Of a stretch of 28,284 bases of DNA, positions 8,739 to 17,153 are shown piece by piece. A model generated the notes under the pieces. It saw nothing but the letters and a program-made list of their open reading frames with translations, was not told where the DNA came from and searched no databases. Source of the stretch: Firmicutes bacterium UBA3553 (lineage in GTDB: Bacteria; Bacillota; Clostridia; Tissierellales; Sedimentibacteraceae); assembly GCA_002381185.1 (NCBI GenBank), contig DFOA01000031.1:192892-221175 (forward strand), given 5' to 3'. The translations under genes and the position numbers were made by a program. Each line of letters starts with the position of its first letter. Position 1 is the stretch's first letter.

Positions 8739-8774
8739 AAAAATTAAACAGGACATTCAAATGAACATCCTGTT
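8739..8774 (-). terminator. Terminator-like hairpin after the RIC gene
   Basis: AACAGGA (8747-8753) pairs with TCCTGTT (8768-8774), with an inner TTCA/TGAA pairing. A broken T-run (TTTAATTTTT) follows on the minus strand. It lies between the RIC stop and the carbonic anhydrase ribosome binding site, so the second gene may depend on read-through. Confidence 0.5.
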
Positions 8775-8810
8775 ACTTATAATATAATATTAGATTATAA
8801 TTGTATATAT

Positions 8811-9518
8811 TTATTTTGCTGCCAAATCCCTCAACCTTGGAAACAAGATGTTGTTTTCCAGATGAATGTGCTGAAACGTATCAGCTTCTAATTCCTGAAG
8901 TTTTTTATATGTCAATTCAAATGTTTCACATACATCATCAGGTATTTTGTAATCATCTGTAACAATTCTCAGTTCCTTAAGAATATCTCCTGCTCCTGTA
9001 TGTTCAGTTTCCAGATCATTAATTATATCTACCGCTCTTTTTAAATCAACCATGGATTTTGTCTTTTCATATTCTTTTATTGCAGGATACTGTATTGTTT
9101 CTTCCTTGGTCAAATGGTCTTCAAGTTCCATTTTAAGTGTGTTAAATAATTTGTGAACCTTTGACAGCTCAGGATGATGTGTTCCGTGTACTCTTAATAT
9201 TGTAGTTGAAAGTGTGCTTATTTTCGGAAGCTCCGACCATAAATACGCATGGTGCTTATTTAAAATCTGTTCAATTATTTCACCGCTTTCTGCTTCAACC
9301 CAGTTTTTATCCTTCGAGCCCGCTATATAACTTGCGTATGCAGAATTTATTTTGTCAAGCAATTCAGTTTCATTTACCTGTTGCTCTTTTATTGCTTCAC
9401 TTAGGGGCCTGTTTCCTCCGCAGCAAAAATCAATCTTGTATTCCTTAAATATATCTGCTGCTTTTGGAAAAGCATTAACTATTTCTCCGATTTTGTGATT
9501 TGAATTAAATTTATTCAT
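8811..9518 (-). CDS. RIC di-iron protein, iron-sulfur cluster repair (ScdA/YtfE family)
   Basis: Cytosolic protein that helps rebuild Fe-S clusters damaged by nitric oxide or oxidants. The N-terminal ScdA domain carries FCCGG (Cys32-Cys33). The hemerythrin-like domain (about 78-230) carries candidate di-iron ligands in NKHHAYLW, the HGTHH segment, DHLTKEE and the C-terminal HIHLENNILFPR. Length (236) fits the family. Two adjacent ATGs exist; the one at 9518 has GGAGG at 5 nt spacing, the other only 2 nt, so 9518 is preferred. Upstream is an FNR/CRP-type palindrome at the class II activator position, pointing to control by an NO- or redox-sensing regulator. Confidence 0.93.
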   Translation of the reverse strand: MNKFNSNHKIGEIVNAFPKAADIFKEYKIDFCCGGNRPLSEAIKEQQVNETELLDKINSAYASYIAGSKDKNWVEAESGEIIEQILNKHHAYLWSELPKISTLSTTILRVHGTHHPELSKVHKLFNTLKMELEDHLTKEETIQYPAIKEYEKTKSMVDLKRAVDIINDLETEHTGAGDILKELRIVTDDYKIPDDVCETFELTYKKLQELEADTFQHIHLENNILFPRLRDLAAK

Positions 9519-9564
9519 CATAACCTCCATATATTTTTTAATAGTATGTCTGACTTATAACTGA

Positions 9565-9606
9565 ATTATATCAGAGGATATACATAAATTATGTGATTCA
9601 AATCAA
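9565..9606 (-). promoter_or_regulatory. RIC promoter with FNR/CRP-type activator site
   Basis: TATAAT is at 9570-9565 with a poor -35 (CATAAT). The site TTGATTTGAATCAC (9606-9593) fits the FNR/DNR consensus TTGAT-N4-ATCAA except for the last base. Taking +1 at 9558, its centre is at -41.5, the classical class II position, which explains the weak -35. Confidence 0.6.
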
Positions 9607-9610
9607 GATT

Positions 9611-9643
9611 AAAAAAAACATGAGCCGAAAAGCCCATGTTTTT
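9611..9643 (-). terminator. Terminator after atoE (can work in both directions)
   Basis: ACATGAGC (9618-9625) pairs with GCCCATGT (9632-9639) with one mismatch and a 6-nt loop. On the minus strand an uninterrupted T-run follows, 12 bp past the transporter stop. Confidence 0.85.
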
Positions 9644-9654
9644 ATGTAATAAAA

Positions 9655-11016
9655 TTAGAATATTAAGAAACCTGCCGATATTATAAGTCCGCTGAACAGT
9701 AACGTTATTACGCAATACCCCATAATATCTCTTGCACTTAACCCTGCTATGGAAAGAGCCGGCAAAGCCCAGAAAGGCTGAATCATATTAGTCCATGCAT
9801 CACCCCATGCAATAGCCATAGCCGTTTTTGAAGGTAACACACCTAGAACATCCCCTGCAGGCATCATTATAGGTGCTTGCACTGCCCATTGTCCTCCGCC
9901 TGAAGGAACAAAGAAATTAACTATGCCTGCACTCCAGAACGTAAACAGCGGAAAAGTTTTTACAGTGGAAATATTAACAAATGTATTTGAAACAACTGCA
10001 GCCAGTGATAAGCCTGTTTCCGGATTTGCTCCTGTCATCATACCCATGATGCCTGCATAGAACGGGAATTGAAGAATAATTCCTCCGGCACTTGATGCGG
10101 CTTCAGTTATGGCATCTATGTATTTTCTAAGATTTCCGTGCAGAAGTATACCAACATACATAAATATGAAGTTTACAAAATCAAGACTCAGGTTGACTCC
10201 GACCTTTGTAAAATTGTAGATTATATAAACAAAGCCCATTGCCAATATAATAATCCAAAGAATTCTGCTTCGTTCCATTTTATCTGCAGGAGAAAACTTA
10301 CTCGGATCTTCTATACGAGTTTCTTTTTCTATTAATTTTACAGGATCTACTTCGATAGTATGCTCCTTATCAGGCATCATAGCCTTGCAAACAAACGGAA
10401 GTCCAAAAATTATAATGCCAGATATAAATAAGTTCATTGGAGAAAAAATAGTCTGACTAGTTGGTATAGTAAAAGCCTTATCAAAAATATCCGGTGCAAC
10501 TGTTGCCAATGCTCCTTCGTTTGCAACCTGCAAAGGAATAGAACCTGATATTCCTCCGTGCCAAACCACAAATCCTGAATAAGCCGTAGCTATTAACAGC
10601 CTGTAGTCAATTCCTTTTACTTCCTTCGCAATTTCTCTGGCTAATAATGCTCCTATTACCAGACCAAATCCCCAGTTAATCCAGCATGCAATAACAGAAA
10701 TAAACGCAGTAATCATAATTCCTCTTACAGGTGTCTTTGCTGTTTTGGCAACTTTTTTCAGCAAGTCCTTAAAAACTTTTGCCTGTGCCATAGCACTGCC
10801 TAATACAAGTACTAAAACCATCTGCATAGTGAAAGACAGTAAGCCAAAAAATCCTTTAGGGCCTGCCCAATGCAGAATCATTTGAAACGGTGATTGGTCA
10901 GTTAATGCAACACCACCGATAAAAGTAATAATTGTAAGTACAATTGCAAAAATAAAAGCGTCTGGCAGGTACTTATTCATAATAAATACACAGCCGTTTG
11001 TAAATTTTTTAAACAT
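9655..11016 (-). CDS. atoE: Short-chain fatty acid transporter, AtoE family
   Basis: Integral membrane protein of 453 residues, the standard AtoE length, predicted to move short-chain fatty acids such as butyrate or acetoacetate across the membrane. Family marks include the N-terminal MNKYLPDAFIFAIVLT, CWINWGFGLVIGALLAREIA, YSGFVVWHGGISGSIPL, GANPETGLSLA, the PSGGGQWAVQAPIM loop and WGDAWTNMIQPFWALP. AGGAGG lies 6-7 nt before the ATG. It is monocistronic: a terminator follows and 317 bp of non-coding DNA precede it. No CoA-transferase or thiolase gene is in the window, so whether it imports or exports acids cannot be told. Confidence 0.92.
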   Translation of the reverse strand: MFKKFTNGCVFIMNKYLPDAFIFAIVLTIITFIGGVALTDQSPFQMILHWAGPKGFFGLLSFTMQMVLVLVLGSAMAQAKVFKDLLKKVAKTAKTPVRGIMITAFISVIACWINWGFGLVIGALLAREIAKEVKGIDYRLLIATAYSGFVVWHGGISGSIPLQVANEGALATVAPDIFDKAFTIPTSQTIFSPMNLFISGIIIFGLPFVCKAMMPDKEHTIEVDPVKLIEKETRIEDPSKFSPADKMERSRILWIIILAMGFVYIIYNFTKVGVNLSLDFVNFIFMYVGILLHGNLRKYIDAITEAASSAGGIILQFPFYAGIMGMMTGANPETGLSLAAVVSNTFVNISTVKTFPLFTFWSAGIVNFFVPSGGGQWAVQAPIMMPAGDVLGVLPSKTAMAIAWGDAWTNMIQPFWALPALSIAGLSARDIMGYCVITLLFSGLIISAGFLIF

Positions 11017-11333
11017 TTTAGCCTCCTAAATTTTTATAATAACATAAAGTTATTTACAAACTTAATTTAAAAGTTAATATATTAACAATGCTATTTTACA
11101 ATAACAGACAAAATAATACAAGCTGTTTAGAATAAAAGTTATTTTATTAACTAATTACTGTTGTAAGCAAAATAAAGAATCTTATATTCTGATATCTCCT
11201 TAATAAAATATATTTTTTTATATAGTTTTTATTAATAAATTACTGGTAAAAAAATAAAACAACCTGTAATAATGGTTGTTTATATATATATTGTGACAAA
11301 ATACTATCATTTCTTTTAAATTATAACTGGATT
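11017..11333. other. 317-bp non-coding region upstream of atoE
   Basis: Very AT-rich. It holds the terminator of the upstream flavoprotein gene (11248-11281) and a perfect 14-bp palindrome, GTTAATATATTAAC (11073-11086), about 60 bp before the atoE start that could be an operator. I see no convincing -35/-10 pair, sigma-54 site, riboswitch or small ORF. Confidence 0.5.
11248..11281 (-). terminator. Terminator after the Nim-like flavoprotein gene
   Basis: Perfect 8-bp stem AAACAACC (11257-11264) with GGTTGTTT (11274-11281), 9-nt loop, followed on the minus strand by TA and seven T. It lies about 50 bp past the stop. Confidence 0.8.
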
Positions 11334-11798
11334 TTACTTCTGAGCTTTGCCTGTCATATGCTCTATACTTATTTTATAAACCTTTGCAGTATTTTTTGAC
11401 TTATCAATATAATTTTTGCCTTTTTCCATAAATTCACTAGAATATTTTTTGATAAGTTCAAGCAGGGCTTCTGCTTTTTCTTCTTCGCTTGCTTCAACAG
11501 CTTTTCCAAATATAATAACACTCTTGTAATTGGTATCAAATTTATCCGGAATAAGCTCAACATCAGAGTATACACAAAATGAGGACTTGTCGCAGTTTTC
11601 TATGTTGTCTAGTTTTTGTCCCGCTTTTGCACAGTGGAAATATATGCAGTTGTTATAGTATACATAGTTTAAAGGAACTCCATAGGGATACCCGTTTTCG
11701 CATATAGTAGACAAGACGCCCACTTCATTATTTTTTAATATTTCAATGCTTTCTTCCATAGGTAATTGCTTGTCTTTTCTTCTCATTTCTTTAAACAT
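11334..11798 (-). CDS. Pyridoxamine 5'-phosphate oxidase-like flavoprotein (Nim-like)
   Basis: Small FMN-binding split-barrel protein of 154 residues. The opening MFKEMRRKDKQLPMEESIEIL and the VGVLSTICENGYPYGVPLNYVYYNNCIYFHCAKAGQ pattern, read in parts, are typical of the group that includes nitroimidazole reductase NimA; actual nitroreductase activity or drug resistance is not shown. The ATG at 11798 has AAGGAGAA upstream; longer in-frame starts would run through the promoter. A sigma-A promoter precedes it and a terminator follows, so it is monocistronic. Neighbouring redox genes suggest a detoxification role, which is inference. Confidence 0.85.
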   Translation of the reverse strand: MFKEMRRKDKQLPMEESIEILKNNEVGVLSTICENGYPYGVPLNYVYYNNCIYFHCAKAGQKLDNIENCDKSSFCVYSDVELIPDKFDTNYKSVIIFGKAVEASEEEKAEALLELIKKYSSEFMEKGKNYIDKSKNTAKVYKISIEHMTGKAQK

Positions 11799-11829
11799 TT
11801 TAGTTCTCCTTGTTATAAAGTATAGGAAT

Positions 11830-11858
11830 ATGTTATCATAATTAGATTTTAAAGTCAA
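11830..11858 (-). promoter_or_regulatory. Sigma-A promoter of the Nim-like gene
   Basis: TTGACT (11858-11853) and TAACAT (11835-11830) with a 17-bp spacer; predicted start near 11823, about 25 nt before the ATG. Confidence 0.5.
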
Positions 11859-11876
11859 ACTTATAGAAAACTTACA

Positions 11877-11907
11877 AATAAAAAAGCTTCGCTATATGCA
11901 AAGCCTT
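11877..11907 (-). terminator. Terminator after the CDGSH gene
   Basis: A 10-bp stem with two G-U pairs (11898-11907 with 11883-11892), loop ATATA, and a short T-rich run on the minus strand, 5 bp past the stop. Confidence 0.7.
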
Positions 11908-11912
11908 AATAG

Positions 11913-12155
11913 TTATTTAAGATTCTCATGAGCTCCATCGCAATATGGAGGATTTTTAGTGCGCTTGCATGCACACAAATGTGATGTTCCGTCTAGAGTT
12001 GCTTCAAATTTCAAAGGTGTAAACGAAGTTCCTTCATGGGAACTGTCACAAAACGGCTGGTCGCTGCTTCTGCCGCATGTACAGTAATAATAAGTTTCTC
12101 CTTGTTTCAGCTGGACAGCTATTGGTTGTTTTAGTGCTATTTTAGGCTCTTCCAT
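11913..12155 (-). CDS. Dual CDGSH iron-sulfur domain protein
   Basis: 80-residue cytosolic protein made of two CDGSH units, each able to bind a [2Fe-2S] cluster through three cysteines and one histidine. The first reads CTCGRSSDQPFCDSSH and the second CACKRTKNPPYCDGAH, both fitting C-x-C-x2-[ST]-x3-P-x-C-D-x2-H; the first has Ser in place of the usual Gly after Asp. No membrane anchor, unlike mitoNEET. AGGAGA precedes the ATG. Function in bacteria is poorly known (redox or cluster transfer is the usual suggestion). A 7-bp inverted repeat GTTAAAT/ATTTAAC (12167-12188) overlaps its leader and could be regulatory. Confidence 0.92.
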   Translation of the reverse strand: MEEPKIALKQPIAVQLKQGETYYYCTCGRSSDQPFCDSSHEGTSFTPLKFEATLDGTSHLCACKRTKNPPYCDGAHENLK

Positions 12156-12244
12156 TTTAATCTCCTGTTAAATTTAAATGTATTTAACAATTAATATACG
12201 CAATAGCTTATATTTTATACTTGAAGAACCTTGCTGGCTGTTCA

Positions 12245-12748
12245 TTATAATAATTTCGCCATATAATATTCGTCGTAATACTTTCCGTTTATTAAAGTTG
12301 ATATTTCTCTTAGCCCTTCAATTTTGAAGCCTGATTTTTTATATAGATTTACCGCTCTGATATTTTCTGTTATTACCATAAGTTCAAGCCTTTTAACGTT
12401 GTTTTTTTCTGCCCATTTGAAAATTTGCTGAAATAGTTCATAGCCTATGCCTTTACCGCAATATTCTGCCATGATACCTACTACTATAGAGGCAACATGC
12501 CCAGTTCGAATAAATTTTTCTCTTACAGCAATAATAAATCCAATGATATTATTTTCATGTAAAGCAATATAACACGCATCTCCGTTGGCTATAATGTTTT
12601 CAATATTTTTTCTAATAACTTCAGCACTTACATTCCTCTCACCCTTTTCAAATAACATGTACTCGGCTTCATTATCAAGCTTACTGAGAAACTCGCAAAA
12701 TTTTTCCGCATCGTCTGGAATTCTCTCTCTTATTTCAACTTTTATCAT
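12245..12748 (-). CDS. GNAT-family N-acetyltransferase
   Basis: 167-residue single-domain acetyltransferase. The acetyl-CoA pyrophosphate loop is seen in YCGKGIGYELFQQI (Q/R-x2-G-x-G/A type), followed by LELMVITENIRAVNLYKKSGFKIEG, the standard C-terminal half. GAGG lies about 7 nt before the ATG. The substrate cannot be told; similar proteins acetylate small amines or protein N-termini. It is separated by about 90 bp on each side and is probably its own unit; I see no clear promoter or terminator around it. Confidence 0.88.
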   Translation of the reverse strand: MIKVEIRERIPDDAEKFCEFLSKLDNEAEYMLFEKGERNVSAEVIRKNIENIIANGDACYIALHENNIIGFIIAVREKFIRTGHVASIVVGIMAEYCGKGIGYELFQQIFKWAEKNNVKRLELMVITENIRAVNLYKKSGFKIEGLREISTLINGKYYDEYYMAKLL

Positions 12749-12846
12749 ATCTTTTCCTCATAATATTTTTCTGTTTCTTTTAACAGTATCCATTAAACTT
12801 TGCTGTTTTCATCTCTTTAACAGTCAAAGGCTCAATTAGTGTGACT

Positions 12847-15800
12847 TTACTCAAGAAATTTAACAGCTACCAGATCTGCAGTATCCTTAGCTTCTGTGTG
12901 AGCTTTATAAATTTCGTAATTATTTATTGTTATTTCACAATTCTTCTCAAATTTTTCTGTTCCTATTATTTCTTTGACGCTTTCATAGTCGAAAGCTATA
13001 CTGCCTTGTGATCTCATATCGTCATCATATATGGGGAGTTTTTTAATTCCTTCTTCATCGGCTACGAAATAAACCATGTCAGTCATGTAGCCTTCATCAA
13101 AATATGAGGTTAATTTTCCCGTTAAAGTTGTTTCTCCTGAGAAATTGCACCTTATTCTTATTAATACATCTGATGAATCCTGGGTACAAATATATTCAAC
13201 ATTTATGTCCTCGGCAGTCATGCCTGAAATACTCTCTCCTTCGAAAACCCTCACGATTTCATCATCGTTTTTAAAATATCCGTAACTGTAATTTTTCCAT
13301 ATGCTGTCTTTACCGTTTGAAGAATGTATTTTATCAAAATACCTAAAGCTTATGCTGTGGGGCTTTTCGATGCCTGTGTCAGTTATCAATTCAAACTCAT
13401 TTGGATATTCACCATTATTTTCATTTAATCCATAATAAAATTCATTCGTCGAAAGTATCTTTATTTTTGACATTTCGTCAAATCCAAAAAAGTAATAGTT
13501 TCTTGGTGAGCTTTCATTATTATAGTCATCTACATTATAGACAATTGCATATTTGTCCATGAAGCCCGCTTTATATTTATTCTTCTCATTTACCAGCGGT
13601 CTTGTTATTGAATTATCATCGTAAGTAAAAAATCCCTTGTATTTTTCATCCAATGATATTATTTCTATGAGAGCTTCTCTCGGACTAACCCCCATACCGT
13701 GGTTATAAACTATTCTATAGTTTTTAGACTTGAATTTACCTCTCCCTATTGCAGAATGTTCAGCAAGCTGCCTGTATAATTCATTTGTCTCAATGAAGTA
13801 TACCGACCAAGGATTAACCTCTCCCTTATAGGCGGGGAAGTTTTTTACTGATTCACCATCAGGGACAATCCTGCCGATTCTTTTATAATCGAAATATTCG
13901 CCGCCGGGGTAGACATTGTAAAAGCCTTCACTCTCTATTTCCCCTTCAAATTCTATTATGATGCCGCCTCCATCAATTCTGTCTACATTGCTTACAATAA
14001 GTCCGCATACCCTATCTTTTACATTTACATATTCGTCTAATTCGTTGGTAGGGTATTCCTTGCCCTCATATTCCACAGTACCGATTTTTTCGGTAAGCTT
14101 AATGGATTTTAGTTTTGAAATTATATTTCCGGTTTTGTAATCTGCTTCTACCTCAGCCTTGTAAATCCCAAGCTCCTTCGGCAAATCTTTGACTATGCTG
14201 ATATCATCATAATCCAGCGGAATACTTTCCCCTTTGGCTGTTGTATAAGGGTGTTCATTTTTCAGCAATTCTCTTGTTTCCTTATCTGGTACGAAGTATA
14301 TTCTGCCTTTATTGCCGTAAAAGCCGTCAACGATTATTTCTCCGGTGTATCTGTTTTGCTCCTGAATTTGGAGAATAGCTATATTTTCAAAACCGATATC
14401 TTCATATCTGACCCATGCATAATTATTAATAATATCTTGCATGGGCTGAGAGAAATTTACAAAGATATAGTTTTGATTGAAAGAGAATTCATTTTCTGAC
14501 AATATTACATCCTCTTCATTTATTATTGTATCTTGCATATAATAACTATTATCTTTCTTTATAAATTCAATAATTTTGGTTTTGTAATCAAATCCATCCG
14601 CAAAAAGATCCTTAAACGTCATAAATTTATTATTGTTGAAATCATAGTTTATATATTTATTTTCATTTTTTGTGACACCATGTTCGTCAATTACTGAATC
14701 CACCGTCATGCTAAGGTATCCACCCGCCGACATTTTCACTGAAATACGATGCTCCATGGACCCGTAGTATTCACCGGGATTGGACAGTGCAAATGCATCT
14801 GCTCTTTCTTTGAAGCCGTCCACATCCATGTTTTGAGATATCATAGCTTCCAGTATATTTTTTGTTTCAATATCGTCCAGGTTTATAAACTCTCCTATTT
14901 CAATTTGGATATTATAATTTTTTTCACGCTCTAAAATGGTGCCTTTGACATTGCAATATATAAAATTGGTCATGAGCTGCTTGAATCTTTCATTTTCAAA
15001 AATATTTATTTCTTCGTCGAAATACCGGTCAAAAATAGCAAGCTCATCTCCGATTTCTTTTAAAGGAATCATTATTGTGACAGGATATACTGAGGTGTTG
15101 AATTCATCGTTTTTTTCATCCATTATTATTGTAAGATAATTTTCATTAAATGAAAAGCTTTGATTCTCTTTTATTCCTTGGAAGGGCTTGTTCATGTACA
15201 TGGAATCCGGATCGTCATAGTTGCATCTTATTATTTCCATATAGATATAATCATTTATTATTTTTTTATAGTCGGCTCCCTTTTTAAATAAATCCTTTAA
15301 CTCCAGTTTATTACCTGTATTCAAGTCAAATCCCTCAGCTCTCTCAAAGCTTATATGCCTGTATGGATCCGAATCCAAGCCTGTATTACATGTAACATTG
15401 CTATAATAATGAATAAAAATTACATTGTTGCAGCTGTAACTTACCTCTGCACTTATTGATGAGTCAAATGTCGCATTCTCATCAGTGAATTTGGAAATAA
15501 TAAAGCTTTCAATCTCTTTATTCAGAACGTCAACAGAGCTTGCAATGCTTTCATTTACCTTTTTTTCTACTTCCTTATTAACCAAACCGTTTATCTGGGG
15601 GTAGTATTTTCCTATATTTATATTACCCTCATTTATTGTTTCCTGCTTACTTTCAATTTTCAAGCCATTTCTGTAAATAAACTTTCTTTCGTTAAAGGGC
15701 ATGATATTTAAATCTTCTGATTCATAAACATCTTCACTAAGTCCAGGTGTTTCGTTATTGTTCGTTTCACCTCCTTGAGTATTACTTTTTCTATTGCATG

Positions 15801-15858
15801 AGGCGGTTATTGACAAAGTGATTAAAATTGCTATTAATAAGAAAATTTTATTTTTCAT
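12847..15858 (-). CDS. Large lipoprotein with two RsiV-like (DUF3298-type) units
   Basis: Predicted 1003-residue extracytoplasmic lipoprotein: signal peptide MKNKIFLLIAILITLSITAS followed by Cys21 (the -3 residue is Thr, so the lipobox is imperfect). Residues about 60-295 and 310-505 are two related units; both contain a hallmark K-D-L-F-x2-G-x-D-Y-K segment (LKDLFKKGADYKK and FKDLFADGFDYKT) and YxSxNVI or SFNxNYxxV strands, as in the DUF4163/DUF3298 region of the lysozyme-sensing anti-sigma factor RsiV. The remaining about 500 residues are unrecognised but show recurring strands (GRIYFVPDKE, WSVYFIETNE, MVYFVADEE). The ATG at 15858 is preferred since it begins the signal peptide; it overlaps the PstS-like gene by 11 bp. 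There is no cytoplasmic domain. A ligand-binding or decoy role at the cell surface is inference. Confidence 0.8.
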   Translation of the reverse strand: MKNKIFLLIAILITLSITASCNRKSNTQGGETNNNETPGLSEDVYESEDLNIMPFNERKFIYRNGLKIESKQETINEGNINIGKYYPQINGLVNKEVEKKVNESIASSVDVLNKEIESFIISKFTDENATFDSSISAEVSYSCNNVIFIHYYSNVTCNTGLDSDPYRHISFERAEGFDLNTGNKLELKDLFKKGADYKKIINDYIYMEIIRCNYDDPDSMYMNKPFQGIKENQSFSFNENYLTIIMDEKNDEFNTSVYPVTIMIPLKEIGDELAIFDRYFDEEINIFENERFKQLMTNFIYCNVKGTILEREKNYNIQIEIGEFINLDDIETKNILEAMISQNMDVDGFKERADAFALSNPGEYYGSMEHRISVKMSAGGYLSMTVDSVIDEHGVTKNENKYINYDFNNNKFMTFKDLFADGFDYKTKIIEFIKKDNSYYMQDTIINEEDVILSENEFSFNQNYIFVNFSQPMQDIINNYAWVRYEDIGFENIAILQIQEQNRYTGEIIVDGFYGNKGRIYFVPDKETRELLKNEHPYTTAKGESIPLDYDDISIVKDLPKELGIYKAEVEADYKTGNIISKLKSIKLTEKIGTVEYEGKEYPTNELDEYVNVKDRVCGLIVSNVDRIDGGGIIIEFEGEIESEGFYNVYPGGEYFDYKRIGRIVPDGESVKNFPAYKGEVNPWSVYFIETNELYRQLAEHSAIGRGKFKSKNYRIVYNHGMGVSPREALIEIISLDEKYKGFFTYDDNSITRPLVNEKNKYKAGFMDKYAIVYNVDDYNNESSPRNYYFFGFDEMSKIKILSTNEFYYGLNENNGEYPNEFELITDTGIEKPHSISFRYFDKIHSSNGKDSIWKNYSYGYFKNDDEIVRVFEGESISGMTAEDINVEYICTQDSSDVLIRIRCNFSGETTLTGKLTSYFDEGYMTDMVYFVADEEGIKKLPIYDDDMRSQGSIAFDYESVKEIIGTEKFEKNCEITINNYEIYKAHTEAKDTADLVAVKFLE

Positions 15859-16750
15859 TTTCCACCTGCCCCAGCGGAACATAACCGCTGTCTTCCGCAA
15901 GCTTCTGCCCTTCCTCCGATAAAATAAAGCTTACCAGCTTTCTTGTATTGGAGTTTTCAGGTTCTGACTTTCTTATAACGGCGTAATAAGCGCTTGTAAA
16001 GGGATATTTACCGCTGCTTATATTTTCATTGTTTGGCTCTACACCATCCACATTTATAAATTTAACCATATTCTTGCTGTACATGGAATTGGCGTAGTAA
16101 TATACGGAATACCCTATAGCCTTGTCAGAATTGTCATAAGAAGCAATAACGTCAATCAACCCCATCATTGCCGAAGGTTTAAGCTCTGTAGGTGCATCAG
16201 CCATTTGAAGCCCCTTCATTACCTGATTTTGCATCAGTGTCTGGCTGCCTGAATTTTCAGGTCTTTGGTAGGCGATAATTTCTTTGTCGGGACCGCCCAG
16301 CTCTTTCCAGTTATTTATTTTGCCTTGATAAATAGCTCTGATATCTTCTGTCGATATGTCTGTGACAGGATTATCTTTATTAACTAAAAAAACAAATGCC
16401 TCTTTTACTACGGGGATAACTTCAAGTTCAATGCCTTTCAAATCAGCCATGGATAATTCTTCCTCAGAGGGTTCTGTAACAAATATAATATCTGCTTTTC
16501 CGTCTATCAGGTTTTCATATGCATTATGGGTTGTATTATGTTTTATATAATTTTTAGCCTCCTCCGGTGTTATGGATAACAAACTTGCTGCCAGGTTTTC
16601 GGAAAGTGGCATTGTGGCAGTAGATCCGTCCACACGCGGGTAGGTATCTTTTGTAAAATTTGGTTTGTTATCTGCTAAAGTACATGAAGATAGAATTAAC
16701 GCTGAAAATACAATCAATAAAAACTTTTTTTTGCAGCTATTGATTATCAT
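15848..16750 (-). CDS. PstS-like substrate-binding lipoprotein
   Basis: 300-residue lipoprotein with signal peptide and lipobox LSSC (Cys23). The PRVDGSTATMPL motif, DIIFVTEPSEEE, VFLVNKDNPV, IYQGKINNWKELGG and RPENSGSQTLM are those of the PstS/PBP_like_2 phosphate-binding family. The usual phosphate-loop Ser-Gly-x-Gly signature is only partly kept (NSGSQT), and no pstCAB genes are present, so it may bind another ligand or act as a surface sensor. GGAGGAAATTA precedes the ATG. It lies 39 bp after the DUF6054 gene and overlaps the large lipoprotein gene by 11 bp, indicating one operon and coupled translation with that lipoprotein. Confidence 0.87.
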   Translation of the reverse strand: MIINSCKKKFLLIVFSALILSSCTLADNKPNFTKDTYPRVDGSTATMPLSENLAASLLSITPEEAKNYIKHNTTHNAYENLIDGKADIIFVTEPSEEELSMADLKGIELEVIPVVKEAFVFLVNKDNPVTDISTEDIRAIYQGKINNWKELGGPDKEIIAYQRPENSGSQTLMQNQVMKGLQMADAPTELKPSAMMGLIDVIASYDNSDKAIGYSVYYYANSMYSKNMVKFINVDGVEPNNENISSGKYPFTSAYYAVIRKSEPENSNTRKLVSFILSEEGQKLAEDSGYVPLGQVENEK

Positions 16751-16789
16751 TAATTTCCTCCCGGCTTTATAGGAGCCTCATATTATTTT

Positions 16790-17125
16790 TTATTCCATTC
16801 GCTCTATGCAGAACCTTACTATGTCAACCAATTCGTCTTCAGCTCCGAGGCTGAAATTAAAGATTACGCCTTGCCCGCCGCCGGCACCGATTGCTGAAAT
16901 AAAAATATCATTGCCATAACCTGCTACGGTTAAGCTTAAACTTGCTCTGTTTCCATTTCGCATGAAATATTTATCATACACGCGAACTGCTACATTTGTA
17001 TCTCCCAGGCTGTAGTTACTTTCATCAACTAAATTCATGGAAACTCCGCTGTTTATAATTTCATTTTGTAATTTATTTATAATTTCCTCAAAATTACCGA
17101 CGATTTTCTTTTCATATTTTGCCAT
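16790..17125 (-). CDS. DUF6054 family protein
   Basis: 111-residue soluble protein without signal or membrane segment. MAKYEKKIVGNFEEII, NVAVRVYDKYFMRNGNRASLSLTV and IFISAIGAGGGQGVIF, read as patterns, match the uncharacterised DUF6054 family from memory. Its Gly-rich AIGAGGGQG turn is notable. The ATG at 17125 has GGAGG 5 nt upstream, which rules out the TTG start 12 nt earlier. It is the first gene after an ECF-type promoter and is followed by the PstS-like and RsiV-like lipoprotein genes. Function unknown. Confidence 0.78.
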   Translation of the reverse strand: MAKYEKKIVGNFEEIINKLQNEIINSGVSMNLVDESNYSLGDTNVAVRVYDKYFMRNGNRASLSLTVAGYGNDIFISAIGAGGGQGVIFNFSLGAEDELVDIVRFCIERME

Positions 17126-17153
17126 AACGACCTCCAAAATGTTTATATATTTA

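Noticed and set aside
11033..11060. TTTGTA-N16-TATAAA as the atoE promoter
   Set aside because: The implied transcription start lies within the AGGAGG ribosome binding site.
12749..12846. Direct repeats with CTGTTAAA as a regulatory element downstream of the large lipoprotein gene
   Set aside because: Two short imperfect AT-rich copies only, with no promoter in suitable position.
15848..16750. Calling the PstS-like gene a phosphate transport component
   Set aside because: No pstC, pstA, pstB or phoU in the window and only a partial phosphate-loop signature; kept as PstS-like.
16751..16789. Short GGCT/AGCC hairpin between the DUF6054 and PstS-like genes as a terminator
   Set aside because: Only four base pairs and no T-run; the gap fits an ordinary operon spacer.
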